Positions 52,672-61,910 are shown, counted from the stretch's first letter. The stretch: 64,000 bases of DNA from Bradyrhizobium sp. C9 (GCF_002532045.1 NZ_NWTG01000012.1:62001-126000), one strand, 5' to 3'. Notes: generated by a model not told the origin, from the letters alone. Program-made: numbers and translations.

Positions 52672-54119
52672 ACCGGCTTGCTCTGGCAGGCGCTGCCGCC
52701 GCGATCGCTGCAGCGGCAGGCGTCGCATATCTCGGTCGTGGCCTGCCGCCGTGGCCAGGCGCAAATCTCGCTGCCTCTGCCGCGCAGGCGGCCGAAGCCG
52801 GCGCGCCGATCTATTTCCGCGACCCGGACGGCAAGCCGTCCTACTCGCTGACGCCGAAGAAGACACCTGACGGCCGCGACTATCAGCCCGTCGCCGCCGG
52901 CGCCGATCTCAGCTTCGACGAGCCGGAGCCGCCAATGGCGATGCCCGCCGCCGACGTCAAGGGTGAGCGCAAGGTCAAATATTATCGCAACCCGATGGGC
53001 CTTCCCGACACCTCGCCGGTGCCGAAGAAGGATTCCATGGGGATGGATTACATCGCGGTCTATGACGGCGAAGACAGCGACGACGGCTCGATCACGCTGT
53101 CGCCGGGAAAAATCCAGCGCACCGGCGTCAAATCCGAAGCGGCGCAGCTGCGCCGGATCCGCACGCTGGTCCGCGCTCCCGGCACGATTCAGCTCGACGA
53201 GCGGCGGGTGTCGGTGATCGCGATGCGTGCCGAGAGCTATGTGCAGAAGGTCGCCGACATCACGACCGGCAGCCGGGTGACCAAGGGGCAGCCGTTGATG
53301 GAGATCTACAGCCCGGCGGTGTCGTCCGCCGCGGCCGAATATGTCGCGACCATGACCTCGAAGGCGATCGCGAACATCGAGCCCTACGGACGCGGCTCCA
53401 AACAGCGGCTGACCAATCTCGACGTTCCCGAGACCGTCATCGCCGAGATGGAAAAGAACCACACGGTGCCGCTCGCGATCCAGTGGTTGTCGCCGCGCGA
53501 CGGCATCGTGTTGCAGCGCGCCGCGATCGAGGGCATGCGCGCCCAGCCCGGCGACGTGCTGTTCCGGATCGCCGACGTCTCTGTCGTGTGGGCACTGGTC
53601 GATGTCGCCGAGCGCGATCTCGGCAACATCGTGGTCGGGCAGAAGGTCGCGGTGCGGGCCCGCAGCTATCCCGGCCGCACCTTCATGGGCCAGATCAGCG
53701 TGATCTATCCGCAGGTCAACAAGGACACGCGCACCGCGCGGGTGCGGATCGAATTGCAGAATGCCGATCTCGCGCTGCTGCCGGACATGTATGTCGACGC
53801 CGAGATCGACATCGGCAGCGCGGCACCGGTGCTGACGGTGGCTGACAACGCGATCCTCGACACCGGGAGCCGCCAGACCGTGCTGATCGACCGCGGCAAC
53901 GGCCGGTTCGAGCCGCGCGAAGTCAAGCTCGGGCGGCGCGGCGACGGTTATGTCGAAATCCGCGACGGCATCGCCGAGGGCGATGCGGTCGTCACGTCGG
54001 CGACCTTCCTGATCGATGCCGAAAGCAACTTGAAGGCCGCGATCAAGGGCTTTGCCGAGGCCGGTGCTGCGCAAGCGGCGGCGGCCGACGGCCAAATGAC
54101 AGATGGAGGCAAGCCATGA
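52668..54119 (+). CDS. cusB: CusB-type membrane-fusion adaptor of an HME-RND efflux pump
   Basis: This 483-residue periplasmic adaptor has a membrane/signal helix (residues ~3-22), then a heavy-metal-binding domain (KYYRNPMGLPDTSPVPKKDS near residues 102-132, followed by MGMDYIAV). The HlyD barrel-sandwich and alpha-hairpin follow to residue ~460. An extra, degenerate copy of the metal-binding segment lies at ~47-78 (IYFRDPDGKPSYSLTPKKTP), in which the Met residues of the second copy are replaced by Asp, Lys and Arg. It bridges the RND pump and the outer-membrane channel. Its stop overlaps the pump start (ATGA at 54116-54119). Confidence 0.9.
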   Translation: MNRLALAGAAAAIAAAAGVAYLGRGLPPWPGANLAASAAQAAEAGAPIYFRDPDGKPSYSLTPKKTPDGRDYQPVAAGADLSFDEPEPPMAMPAADVKGERKVKYYRNPMGLPDTSPVPKKDSMGMDYIAVYDGEDSDDGSITLSPGKIQRTGVKSEAAQLRRIRTLVRAPGTIQLDERRVSVIAMRAESYVQKVADITTGSRVTKGQPLMEIYSPAVSSAAAEYVATMTSKAIANIEPYGRGSKQRLTNLDVPETVIAEMEKNHTVPLAIQWLSPRDGIVLQRAAIEGMRAQPGDVLFRIADVSVVWALVDVAERDLGNIVVGQKVAVRARSYPGRTFMGQISVIYPQVNKDTRTARVRIELQNADLALLPDMYVDAEIDIGSAAPVLTVADNAILDTGSRQTVLIDRGNGRFEPREVKLGRRGDGYVEIRDGIAEGDAVVTSATFLIDAESNLKAAIKGFAEAGAAQAAAADGQMTDGGKP

Positions 54120-57100
54120 TTGCCCGTGTCATCGCCTGGTCGGCGCGCAATTTGCTGCTGGTGCTGTTCGGCACCGGCTTTGCGGCCGCCGCGGGTCTCT
54201 ACGCGTTGCTGCATCTGCCGCTCGATGCGATCCCCGATCTCTCCGACACCCAGGTCATCGTCTACACCGAGTATCCCGGCCAGGCGCCGCAGGTGATCGA
54301 GGACCAGGTCACCTACCCCTTGACCACGGCGATGCTGACGGTACCGAAATCGAAGGTCGTGCGCGGCTTCTCGTTCTTCGGCGTCTCGTTCGTCTATGTG
54401 ATCTTCGAGGACGGCACCGACATCTACTGGGCGCGCTCGCGCGTGCTCGAGTTCCTCAACGGCGCGGCGTCGCGGCTGCCTGCGGGTGTGTCGCCGACCA
54501 TCGGGCCCGATGCGACCGGCGTCGGCTGGGTCTACCAGTATGCTGTGATGTCGAAGCAGTTGAATCTGGCGGATACCCGCACCATCCAGGACTGGAATCT
54601 GAAATTCGCGCTCGCGCGGGCCGAAGGCGTCGCCGAGGTTGCGAGCGTCGGCGGCTTCGTCAAGCAGTACAATGTGATCCTCGATCCGCAGCGGATGCGC
54701 GACCGCGGTATCACCATGCAGCGGATGCGCGATGCGATCCGCGCCAGCAATGCCGACGTCGGCGGCCGCACCGTCGAGCTCTCCGAGTTCGAATATGTCA
54801 TTCGCGGCAAGGGTTATCTCAAGGACATCAACGATCTCGGCAACATCGTGCTGAAGACCGATAACGGCACGCCGGTGCTGCTGCGCGACGTCGCTCGCGT
54901 CGAGCTCGGCCCCGACGAGCGGCGCGGCATCACCGAGCTGAACGGCGAGGGCGAGGTGGCTGGTGGCATCGTGCTGCAACGCTTCGGCGTCAATGCGCTC
55001 GACGTCATCGAGAACGTCAAGAAGCGCTTCAAGGAGATCGCGACCAGCCTGCCGAAATCGGTCGAGATCGTGCCGGTCTATGACCGCTCCAACCTGATCT
55101 ATGCGGCGATCGACACGCTCAAGCGCACGCTGTTCGAGGAAAGTGTCGTGGTCGCGCTGGTCTGCTTCGTGTTCCTGCTGCATGTCCGCAGCGCGCTGGT
55201 CGCGATCCTGATGCTGCCGGTCGGCGTATTGATGGCGTTCGGCGCGATGAAGCTGCTCGGGATCGGCTCCAACATCATGAGTCTCGGTGGCATCGCGATC
55301 GCGATCGGCGCCATGATCGATGCAGCGATCGTGATGATCGAGAACGCGCACAAGCACCTGGAGCGCGCCGAGCCCGGCCGGTCGCGGGTCGCGATCCTGA
55401 TCGAGGCCGCGGCGGAGGTGGGACCGGCGCTGTTCTTCAGCCTGCTCATCATCACCGTGTCCTTCATGCCGATCTTCACGCTGGAGTCGCAGGAGGGACG
55501 GCTGTTCTCGCCGCTCGCCTTCACCAAGACGTTTGCGATGGCGGCCGCGGCGCTGCTGTCGGTGACGCTGGTGCCGGCATTGATGGTGATCTTCGTTCGC
55601 GGCCGGATCGTCCCCGAGCACAAGAATCCGATCAACCGATTCCTGATCTGGATCTACCGTCCGGTCATCAACGGCGTGCTGCGGGCCAAGACGCTGGTGA
55701 TCCTGCTCGCGCTCGCAGCGATCGCCGTCACGGTCTGGCCGGCCCGGCAACTCGGCACCGAGTTCATGCCCGACCTCAACGAGGGCACGCTGCTCTATAT
55801 GCCGACCACGCTGCCGGGGATCTCGGTGACCAAGGCGGCCGAACTGCTGCAGATGCAGGACCGCATCATCCGTAGCTTTCCGGAGGTCGTCTCGGTCTAC
55901 GGCAAGGCCGGCCGCGCCGCCACCGCGACCGACCCGGCACCGTCGGAGATGTTCGAGACCGTGGTCAACCTGAAGCCGAAGCAGCAATGGCGCAAGGGCC
56001 TCACGCTCGACGGCCTGATCGCCGAGATGGACAAGGCGCTGCAGTTCCCCGGCGTCTCCAATGCCTGGACCATGCCGATCAAGGCGCGCATCGACATGCT
56101 GTCGACCGGGATCCGCACCCCGGTCGGTGTCAAGGTGATCGGTCCGGATCTCGCTGTGATCGACAAGCTCGCGCGCCAGGTCGAGCAGGTCGTGAAGGGC
56201 GTGCCCGGCACCTCGTCGGCCTATGCCGAGCGCAGCCTCGGCGGCTACTACCTCGAGATCACGCCGAACCGCGAGGCGTTGTCGCGCTACGGCATCGCGG
56301 TGCAGGACGTGCAGGACACGATCGCGACCGCGCTCGGCGGTCAGACCGTGACCACGACAGTCGAGGGACGGCAGCGCTTCACCGTCAACATGCGCTACCC
56401 GCGCGACCTGCGCGACAATCCGGCCGCGATCGCCAGCGACATCCTGGTGCCGATGCCCGCGGGCGGGGCGGTGCCGCTCGGCGAGGTCGCCGACATTACG
56501 CCGGCGCGCGGACCGACCACGATCCGGACCGAGAACGGGCAACTCGCGACCTATATCTATGTCGATATCCGCGATCGCGATCTCGGCGGCTATGTCGCGG
56601 ACGCGCAGCGCGCGGTGCAGGCCGCCGTGCAGTTTCCGCCCGGCACCTACGTGGTCTGGAGCGGGCAGTACGAGTATCTGGAACGCGCCGCGGCGCGGCT
56701 CAGGATCGTGGTGCCGGTGACGCTTCTGATCATCTTCCTGCTGCTGTATCTCAACTTCCGTTCGGTGGCGGAGACCATGATCGTGATGCTGTCGTTGCCG
56801 TTCGCGCTGGTCGGCGGGCTCTGGCTGATGTGGATGCTCGGCTTCAATCTGTCGGTTGCAGTTGCGGTCGGCTTCATCGCACTGGCCGGCGTCGCCGCCG
56901 AGACCGGCGTCGTGATGCTGATCTACCTCAACCAGGCGCTGGCGGAGATCACCGCGCGCTGCGCTGCCGAGGGACGTGCGGTCGGTCGCAACGACCTGCA
57001 TCGTGCGATCATCGAAGGCGCGGTCGAACGGGTCCGGCCGAAGATGATGACCGTGGTCGCGATCATGGCCGGGCTATTGCCGATCATGTGGAGCACCGGC

Positions 57101-57277
57101 ACCGGCGCCGAGATCATGCAGCGCATCGCGGTGCCGATGATCGGTGGTATGATCTCGTCGACCTTGCTGACGCTGATCGTGATTCCCGCGATCTTCGCCG
57201 TCGTGAAGGGCTTTGGGCTTCGCGTGACGATGGCGGAGCGGGAGGTTGCGTCGTGCGCCGCGCGCCAGGGGTTGTGA
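54116..57277 (+). CDS. cusA: CusA-type copper/silver RND efflux pump
   Basis: This 1053-residue heavy-metal RND transporter exports metal ions using the proton gradient. The helix 4 motif NIMSLGGIAIAIGAMIDAAI, followed by VMIENAHK, near residue 386 is the copper/silver subtype as I know it from CusA. Of the three Met residues of the E. coli CusA metal site, two are seen (SEMFET near 611 and RIDMLSTG near 658). The aligned position in MPTTLPGIS near 569 is Ile. Start ATG 54116 overlaps the adaptor stop. It is a full-length pump with no sign of decay. Confidence 0.92.
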   Translation: MIARVIAWSARNLLLVLFGTGFAAAAGLYALLHLPLDAIPDLSDTQVIVYTEYPGQAPQVIEDQVTYPLTTAMLTVPKSKVVRGFSFFGVSFVYVIFEDGTDIYWARSRVLEFLNGAASRLPAGVSPTIGPDATGVGWVYQYAVMSKQLNLADTRTIQDWNLKFALARAEGVAEVASVGGFVKQYNVILDPQRMRDRGITMQRMRDAIRASNADVGGRTVELSEFEYVIRGKGYLKDINDLGNIVLKTDNGTPVLLRDVARVELGPDERRGITELNGEGEVAGGIVLQRFGVNALDVIENVKKRFKEIATSLPKSVEIVPVYDRSNLIYAAIDTLKRTLFEESVVVALVCFVFLLHVRSALVAILMLPVGVLMAFGAMKLLGIGSNIMSLGGIAIAIGAMIDAAIVMIENAHKHLERAEPGRSRVAILIEAAAEVGPALFFSLLIITVSFMPIFTLESQEGRLFSPLAFTKTFAMAAAALLSVTLVPALMVIFVRGRIVPEHKNPINRFLIWIYRPVINGVLRAKTLVILLALAAIAVTVWPARQLGTEFMPDLNEGTLLYMPTTLPGISVTKAAELLQMQDRIIRSFPEVVSVYGKAGRAATATDPAPSEMFETVVNLKPKQQWRKGLTLDGLIAEMDKALQFPGVSNAWTMPIKARIDMLSTGIRTPVGVKVIGPDLAVIDKLARQVEQVVKGVPGTSSAYAERSLGGYYLEITPNREALSRYGIAVQDVQDTIATALGGQTVTTTVEGRQRFTVNMRYPRDLRDNPAAIASDILVPMPAGGAVPLGEVADITPARGPTTIRTENGQLATYIYVDIRDRDLGGYVADAQRAVQAAVQFPPGTYVVWSGQYEYLERAAARLRIVVPVTLLIIFLLLYLNFRSVAETMIVMLSLPFALVGGLWLMWMLGFNLSVAVAVGFIALAGVAAETGVVMLIYLNQALAEITARCAAEGRAVGRNDLHRAIIEGAVERVRPKMMTVVAIMAGLLPIMWSTGTGAEIMQRIAVPMIGGMISSTLLTLIVIPAIFAVVKGFGLRVTMAEREVASCAARQGL

Positions 57278-57320
57278 CGGGAACATGACTTCTATTCGCG
57301 GATTCAAATCGGATTGAATG

Positions 57321-57337
57321 ATACCCCGCGGGGGTAT
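57321..57337. promoter_or_regulatory. Candidate CsoR-like operator palindrome
   Basis: ATACCCC (57321-57327) and GGGGTAT (57331-57337) are perfectly complementary around GCG. CsoR/RcnR-family metal sensors bind G/C-tract palindromes flanked by TA, such as TACCC...GGGTA, and this matches. It is ~48 bp upstream of the His-rich gene of the second copper block. No csoR or cueR gene is in the window, so the regulator must be elsewhere. Confidence 0.5.
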
Positions 57338-57384
57338 ATAGCTGGTGGTGGTTTGCGGCGGGCTGATTTGCGGTTAGCTTGCCG

Positions 57385-57861
57385 ATGGTCGGAGATGCGA
57401 AGCGGGTGTTGGTGCGGTTGACGAAGTCGGGGCGGGTGCGGGCGGGATGTTCCATCATCCTGGCCTATCTGTTCTGCGTGCTCGCGCCGTCCCTCGCGCT
57501 CGCGTTCGGAGCGCCGTTCCCGTGCCTGACCGATGAGGTCCAGCCGGTGGCGGTGCATGTGCACGATGCATCGATGCCGATGGCGCATGCCGAAGCTGCC
57601 GCCCACGATCATGCCGCGCACGATCATGGTGGCATGCATACGCATCACGCAGCTGGTGGTGTTGAACCACCTGCGAAGCACAGCCATGACGGCAAGAATT
57701 CGCCGGGGCCGTGCTGCGCCTTGATGTGCGTGTCGGCGCTGCCGGCCGATCTTCCGCTCGTCGCCGGGCCTTTGCACCCGATCGCCAATCGTCTCGCTGA
57801 AGTCTTCCAGAGCCTGCGCGGCGAGGCGCCGGCACGGCTCTATCGTCCCCCCATCGCCTGA
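57385..57861 (+). CDS. His-rich secreted protein in copper cluster
   Basis: This 158-residue protein has a basic N-terminus and one hydrophobic signal-like helix (CSIILAYLFCVLAPSLALAF). A His/Ala/Met-rich region follows (HVHDASMPMAHAEAAAHDHA and then AAHDHGGMHTHH), with PCCALMCVSA. It can bind several copper ions in the periplasm. The start is ATG 57385; TTG 57379 is possible. It resembles the shorter secreted protein at 51.8 kb in having a CC/C motif and Pro-rich end, so the two may be related. It follows the candidate operator by ~48 bp. Confidence 0.7.
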   Translation: MVGDAKRVLVRLTKSGRVRAGCSIILAYLFCVLAPSLALAFGAPFPCLTDEVQPVAVHVHDASMPMAHAEAAAHDHAAHDHGGMHTHHAAGGVEPPAKHSHDGKNSPGPCCALMCVSALPADLPLVAGPLHPIANRLAEVFQSLRGEAPARLYRPPIA

Positions 57862-57938
57862 TCCTCAGCTGACATCGTGGCTGCGCCGCGCGCTCGCGTG
57901 CGCATGCCTGTGATTCATTTGATGATCGGGACAGATCC

Positions 57939-58247
57939 ATGTTTTCGCATCTCGGGGCGAGGCTCGGCGCCGTGGCCGCACGGCTTGGCCTGCGCGCGCA
58001 ATCGATACTTCTATCGCGGATCGCCGCCGTCGTCGCCGCCGCGTCGCTCGCCGGCTGCATGGCCGACGGTCGGCCGGTCGCCATCGCCGGCGATCCTGCA
58101 AACCCGTCGGCGCGCACGGCCAGCGTCGGCTACCGCTCGACGATCGCGCCCTACGAGAGCCTGCGCCCGGCGACGCCGCTGCCCTGGCGCGAGCGCAACG
58201 ATGGCGTGACGCCGCAAACCAATTCCGACCACAAATCGGATCGGTAG
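57939..58247 (+). CDS. Small lipoprotein in copper cluster
   Basis: This 102-residue product has a signal sequence (RIAAVVAAASLAGC) with the lipobox Cys near residue 40, so it should be a lipid-anchored periplasmic protein. The rest (RSTIAPYESLRPATPLPWRE) is not recognisable. It is followed nine bases later by the TolC-type gene, so co-transcription is likely. Confidence 0.65.
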   Translation: MFSHLGARLGAVAARLGLRAQSILLSRIAAVVAAASLAGCMADGRPVAIAGDPANPSARTASVGYRSTIAPYESLRPATPLPWRERNDGVTPQTNSDHKSDR

Positions 58248-58256
58248 GAGGGCGCC

Positions 58257-59675
58257 ATGCGATATCTGGCCATTGCGCCGATCCTGCTGCTGACATCCGC
58301 GCTCGCGGGATGCGCCTCGTTCTCGCCCGACAGCGGCATTGGCGTCGTCTCCGACGTGACCGAAAAGGCGATCGGCAAGGACGTCGCCTTCGTTCGCTCG
58401 GCGGACGAGGCCGCGACCGTCGATGCCGCAGTGAAGCGGCTGCTGGCGCGCAGCCTGACGGCGGATGCCGCCGTCCAGCTCGCGCTGTTGAACAACAAGG
58501 GCTTGCAGGCCGCCTATAACGAGCTGGCACTGGCGGAGACCGATCTCGTCGCCGACAGCCTGCCGCCGAATCCGACCTTCTCGGTGTCCCGCATCACCGG
58601 CAACGGCGCCAGCGAGGTCGAGCGGCAGGTGGTCGGCGACATCCTGGCGCTGGCGACCTTGCCGGCCCGTTCCGAGATTGCGCGCGAGCGCTTTCGTCAG
58701 GCGCAGCTCAGGGCCGCGCTCGCCACCTTGCGGCTCGCCGCCGAGGTGCGGCGCAGCCATGTCGCCGCGGTGGCCGCGAACGAGACGGTCGCGCTGCTGA
58801 CGGACGCGAAGGCGACCGCCGAATCAACCGCGCAACTTGCCAAGAAGCTCGGCGAGACCGGCGGCATGAACAAGCTCGACCAGGCCCGCGAGCAGGTGTT
58901 CTACGCCGAGATCACCGCTGACCTCGCCAGCGCGCGGCAGAACGCGGCGAGCTCGCGCGAGCGGCTGGCGCGTCTGTTGGGATTGTGGGACGGCGATCTC
59001 GGCTTCCGGATTCCGAACCGGTTGCCGGCGCTACCGAAGCGGCCGCTGGAACAGCCGTCGATCGAGGTCGCCGCGGTCGGTCATCGCGTCGATCTGCAGA
59101 TTGCGCGGATGGAGATCGTAGCGCTTGCCAAGGCGCTCGATCTCACCGAGGCCACGCGCTTCGTCACACTGCTCGACGTCGCCGGCATCGACCGGCGGAC
59201 GCGCGATCCGGAAGGGCCGCCCTTCAAGGAGCGCGGGTTCGATGTCCAGTTCCAGATTCCGATCTTCGACGGCGGCGAGGTGCGGGTGCGGCAGGCGGCG
59301 GAAACCTACCGGCAGGCGATGAACCGCCTGACCGAGAAGGCGATCAACGTCCGCTCGGAAGCGCGCGACGCCTACCGCGTCTACCGCTCGACCTGGGACA
59401 TCGCGAGCCACTATCAGCGCGAGGTGCTGCCGTTGCGGCAGATCATCACCGAGGAGATGCAGCTGCGCTTCTCCAGCATGCAGGTCGACGTGTTCGCGCT
59501 CTTGACCGAAGCCCGGCAGCGGCTCGGCTCGCTGCGCGCAGCGATCGACGCCAAACGCGACTTCTGGCTGGCGCAATCCGACCTGCAGACCGCGATCAAC
59601 GGCGGCGGCGCTTCGGCCGCGCCGTCGACACCATCCGCCATCGCCTCGACCGCGCCCGCGGCCGGCGATCATTGA
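58257..59675 (+). CDS. TolC-family outer-membrane efflux lipoprotein
   Basis: This 472-residue outer-membrane channel subunit of the TolC type has a lipobox (LTSALAGC near residue 19). Its two-fold repeated helical-barrel segments (LTADAAVQLALLNNKGLQAA near 68 and an ARQNAASSRERLARLLGL segment near 220) fit CusC-like proteins. Paired with the CusAB-type genes it would complete a copper efflux path through the cell envelope. A run of Ala/Ser/Pro ends the protein. Confidence 0.9.
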   Translation: MRYLAIAPILLLTSALAGCASFSPDSGIGVVSDVTEKAIGKDVAFVRSADEAATVDAAVKRLLARSLTADAAVQLALLNNKGLQAAYNELALAETDLVADSLPPNPTFSVSRITGNGASEVERQVVGDILALATLPARSEIARERFRQAQLRAALATLRLAAEVRRSHVAAVAANETVALLTDAKATAESTAQLAKKLGETGGMNKLDQAREQVFYAEITADLASARQNAASSRERLARLLGLWDGDLGFRIPNRLPALPKRPLEQPSIEVAAVGHRVDLQIARMEIVALAKALDLTEATRFVTLLDVAGIDRRTRDPEGPPFKERGFDVQFQIPIFDGGEVRVRQAAETYRQAMNRLTEKAINVRSEARDAYRVYRSTWDIASHYQREVLPLRQIITEEMQLRFSSMQVDVFALLTEARQRLGSLRAAIDAKRDFWLAQSDLQTAINGGGASAAPSTPSAIASTAPAAGDH

Positions 59676-59687
59676 GAGGAGACGTAG

Positions 59688-61043
59688 ATGTTTTCACGTC
59701 GAGGATTTTTGGGGAGCGCGGCGCTCGTCACGGCAAGCGCGGTCAGCGGCCGCGTGCAGGCTGCCGCCATTCCGGAGGCGCCGACCATGGACAAGGCCGT
59801 GATGCAGCCGCCGCTGCATCCGTCGAGCGGGCCGGACTACCGGCCGGTGGTGACGCTCAACGGCTGGTCGCTGCCGTGGCGGATGAACGGCGACTGGAAG
59901 GAATTCCATCTCGTCGCCGAGCCGGTGGTGCGCGAGTTCGCCGACGGCATGAAGGCCAATCTCTGGGGCTATAACGGCCAGGCGCCGGGACCGACCATCG
60001 AGGCGGTCGAGGGCGACAAGGTCCGCATCTTCGTCACCAACAAATTGCCCGAGCATACCACGGTGCACTGGCACGGCATGATCGTGCCATCGGGCATGGA
60101 CGGCGTCGGTGGTCTCAACCAACCGCACATCAAGCCAGGCAAGACCTTCGTCTACGAGTTCGAGCTGAAGAACAGCGGGACCTTCATGTACCACCCGCAT
60201 TCCGACGAGATGGTGCAGATGGCGATGGGCATGATGGGCATGTTCATCGTGCATCCGCGCGATCCGGCATTCCGTCCGGTCGACCGCGACTTCGTCTTCA
60301 TCATGAGCAGCTACCTCATTGACCCCGGCACCTATCTGCCGAAGGTCAACGAGATGACCGATTTCAACATGTGGACCTGGAACAGCCGCGTCTATCCCGG
60401 CATCGATCCGATGCCGATCCGGCTCGGCGACAAGATCCGCGTGCGGATCGGCAATCTGACGATGACCAACCATCCGATCCATGTGCACGGGCACAATTTC
60501 GCGGTGACCTGCACCGACGGCGGCTGGGTGCCGCAGAGCGCGCAATATCCGGAGACCACCACTGACGTGCCGGTCGGCGCCGTCAGGGCGTTCGACATGC
60601 TCGCCGACAATCCGGGTGATTGGGCGTTCCATTGCCACAAGTCGCACCACACCATGAATGCGATGGGCCACGACGTCAGAAATTTCATCGGTGTGTCGCG
60701 CCAGGATCTGGCGAAGGCGGTCGGCAAGCTCGCGCCCGATGCGATGGTGATGGGATCGACCGGGATGGCGATGGGCAACATGGAGATGCCGGCGCCCGAC
60801 AACACCCTGCCGATGATGACGGGGACCGGACAATTCGGGCCGATCGAGATGGGCGGCATGTTCACGGTGATGAAGATCCGCGAGGGCCTCGGCCGCGACG
60901 ATTACACCGATCCCGGTCCCTACAACTATCCGCCGGGCACCGTCGCCTATGAAGTCGAGGCGCCCGCCGCCGAGCCCGCGCGTCAGCCGCCGGCGGCTCC
61001 TGCGCAGAAGGGCAAACCATCGATGAAGGGAATGAAGATGTAG
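59688..61043 (+). CDS. Tat-exported multicopper oxidase
   Basis: This 451-residue periplasmic multicopper oxidase could oxidise Cu(I) to the less toxic Cu(II). A twin-arginine signal is at the start (SRRGFLGSAALVTAS). The copper-ligand motifs are in order: HWHG near residue 126, HPH near 168, HPIHVHGH near 262 and HCHKSHH near 314, matching the type 1/2/3 sites. It is shorter than CueO-type enzymes, and a Met-rich region (GMAMGNMEMPAPDNTLPM) lies near 355-375, typical of copper-tolerance oxidases. It starts 12 bases after the TolC gene. Confidence 0.9.
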   Translation: MFSRRGFLGSAALVTASAVSGRVQAAAIPEAPTMDKAVMQPPLHPSSGPDYRPVVTLNGWSLPWRMNGDWKEFHLVAEPVVREFADGMKANLWGYNGQAPGPTIEAVEGDKVRIFVTNKLPEHTTVHWHGMIVPSGMDGVGGLNQPHIKPGKTFVYEFELKNSGTFMYHPHSDEMVQMAMGMMGMFIVHPRDPAFRPVDRDFVFIMSSYLIDPGTYLPKVNEMTDFNMWTWNSRVYPGIDPMPIRLGDKIRVRIGNLTMTNHPIHVHGHNFAVTCTDGGWVPQSAQYPETTTDVPVGAVRAFDMLADNPGDWAFHCHKSHHTMNAMGHDVRNFIGVSRQDLAKAVGKLAPDAMVMGSTGMAMGNMEMPAPDNTLPMMTGTGQFGPIEMGGMFTVMKIREGLGRDDYTDPGPYNYPPGTVAYEVEAPAAEPARQPPAAPAQKGKPSMKGMKM

Positions 61044-61099
61044 CGGATCAACGCGCCTTCCCACCACACGCAACCATCAAACACGGAATGGAGAGTCCC

Positions 61100-61561
61100 A
61101 TGAAGCACTTCACGACCATCGGCATCGCCCTCATCGCGCTGTCGATCACCGCGGCGCCGTCGCGCGGTCACGAAAAACATGATCACCAATCCTATTCGGC
61201 CGGCGAGCCCGGTGATCCCAGCAAGCCGTCGCGCACGGTCGAGGTCGAGATGAAGGAGATGGAGTTCACGCCGTTCCGCATCGAGGTCAAGCGCGGCGAA
61301 CAGATCCGCTTCGTGATCAAGAATGTCGGCACCGAGGATCACGAATTCCTGCTCGCGACCACCGAGGAGAATCTGAAGCATGCCGAAGTGATGAAGAAGC
61401 ATCCGCATATGGAGCATGACGATCCGAACGGCGTCCGTCTCGCGCCCAAGAAGACCGCGGAGATCGTCTGGAAGTTCAGCAAGGCGGGAACCTTCGAATA
61501 TTCCTGCCTGATCCCCGATCACCGCGATTACGGGATGACCGGCCGCGTCATCGTGAAATGA
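61100..61561 (+). CDS. Cupredoxin (plastocyanin/azurin-like) protein
   Basis: This 153-residue exported blue-copper-type protein has a signal peptide (IGIALIALSITAAPSRG). The type 1 copper ligands are visible: His in EDHEF, Cys and His in YSCLIPDH and Met in YGMTG. It also has a His-rich N-terminus (HEKHDHQS) after cleavage. It can carry copper or electrons to or from the oxidase upstream. GGAG stands five bases before ATG 61100. Confidence 0.85.
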   Translation: MKHFTTIGIALIALSITAAPSRGHEKHDHQSYSAGEPGDPSKPSRTVEVEMKEMEFTPFRIEVKRGEQIRFVIKNVGTEDHEFLLATTEENLKHAEVMKKHPHMEHDDPNGVRLAPKKTAEIVWKFSKAGTFEYSCLIPDHRDYGMTGRVIVK

Positions 61562-61590
61562 GACCAGCAACAAAAGAAGGGAAGACAAAG

Positions 61591-61887
61591 ATGAACAGGA
61601 TGATCCGGATTGCAGCTGCAGCTGTGCTGGCGGTGACATTGGGCGGCGCTTTCGCGCAGGCCGCAGCCATCAACGGCGAGGTCAAGAAGATCGACGAGGG
61701 CGCGGCTAAGATCACGCTCAAGCATGGCCCGGCCAAGAGCCTCGGCATGGATGAGCCAATGACGATGGTCTACCGCGTCAAGGATCCCGCACTGCTCAAG
61801 CAGGTCAAGGTCGGCGACAAGGTCAAGTTCGAAGCCGAGGAGGGTGACGGCGGCTACACCGTCACCACGATCCAGAAGGCGAAGTGA
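61591..61887 (+). CDS. CusF-like periplasmic copper chaperone
   Basis: This 98-residue protein has a signal peptide (MIRIAAAAVLAVTLGGAFAQ) and one OB-like fold. Copper ligands expected from CusF are a His in LKHGPAKS and Met residues in GMDEPMTMV. The cation-pi Trp of E. coli CusF, in GWPEM, has no counterpart here. It delivers copper to the CusB/CusA pump. AGAAGGGA precedes ATG 61591. It ends the copper cluster, and the hairpin at 61911-61939 follows. Confidence 0.85.
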   Translation: MNRMIRIAAAAVLAVTLGGAFAQAAAINGEVKKIDEGAAKITLKHGPAKSLGMDEPMTMVYRVKDPALLKQVKVGDKVKFEAEEGDGGYTVTTIQKAK

Positions 61888-61910
61888 GCCGACGCCCGCG
61901 TCACCTGGTT

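Noticed and set aside
53948..57001. Antisense ORF of over 1000 codons opposite the CusA/CusB genes
   Set aside because: It mirrors the pump's reading frame in GC-rich DNA and is packed with His/Arg/Asp/Gln repeats with no fold-like pattern. The opposite strand encodes clear, full-length pump and adaptor proteins.
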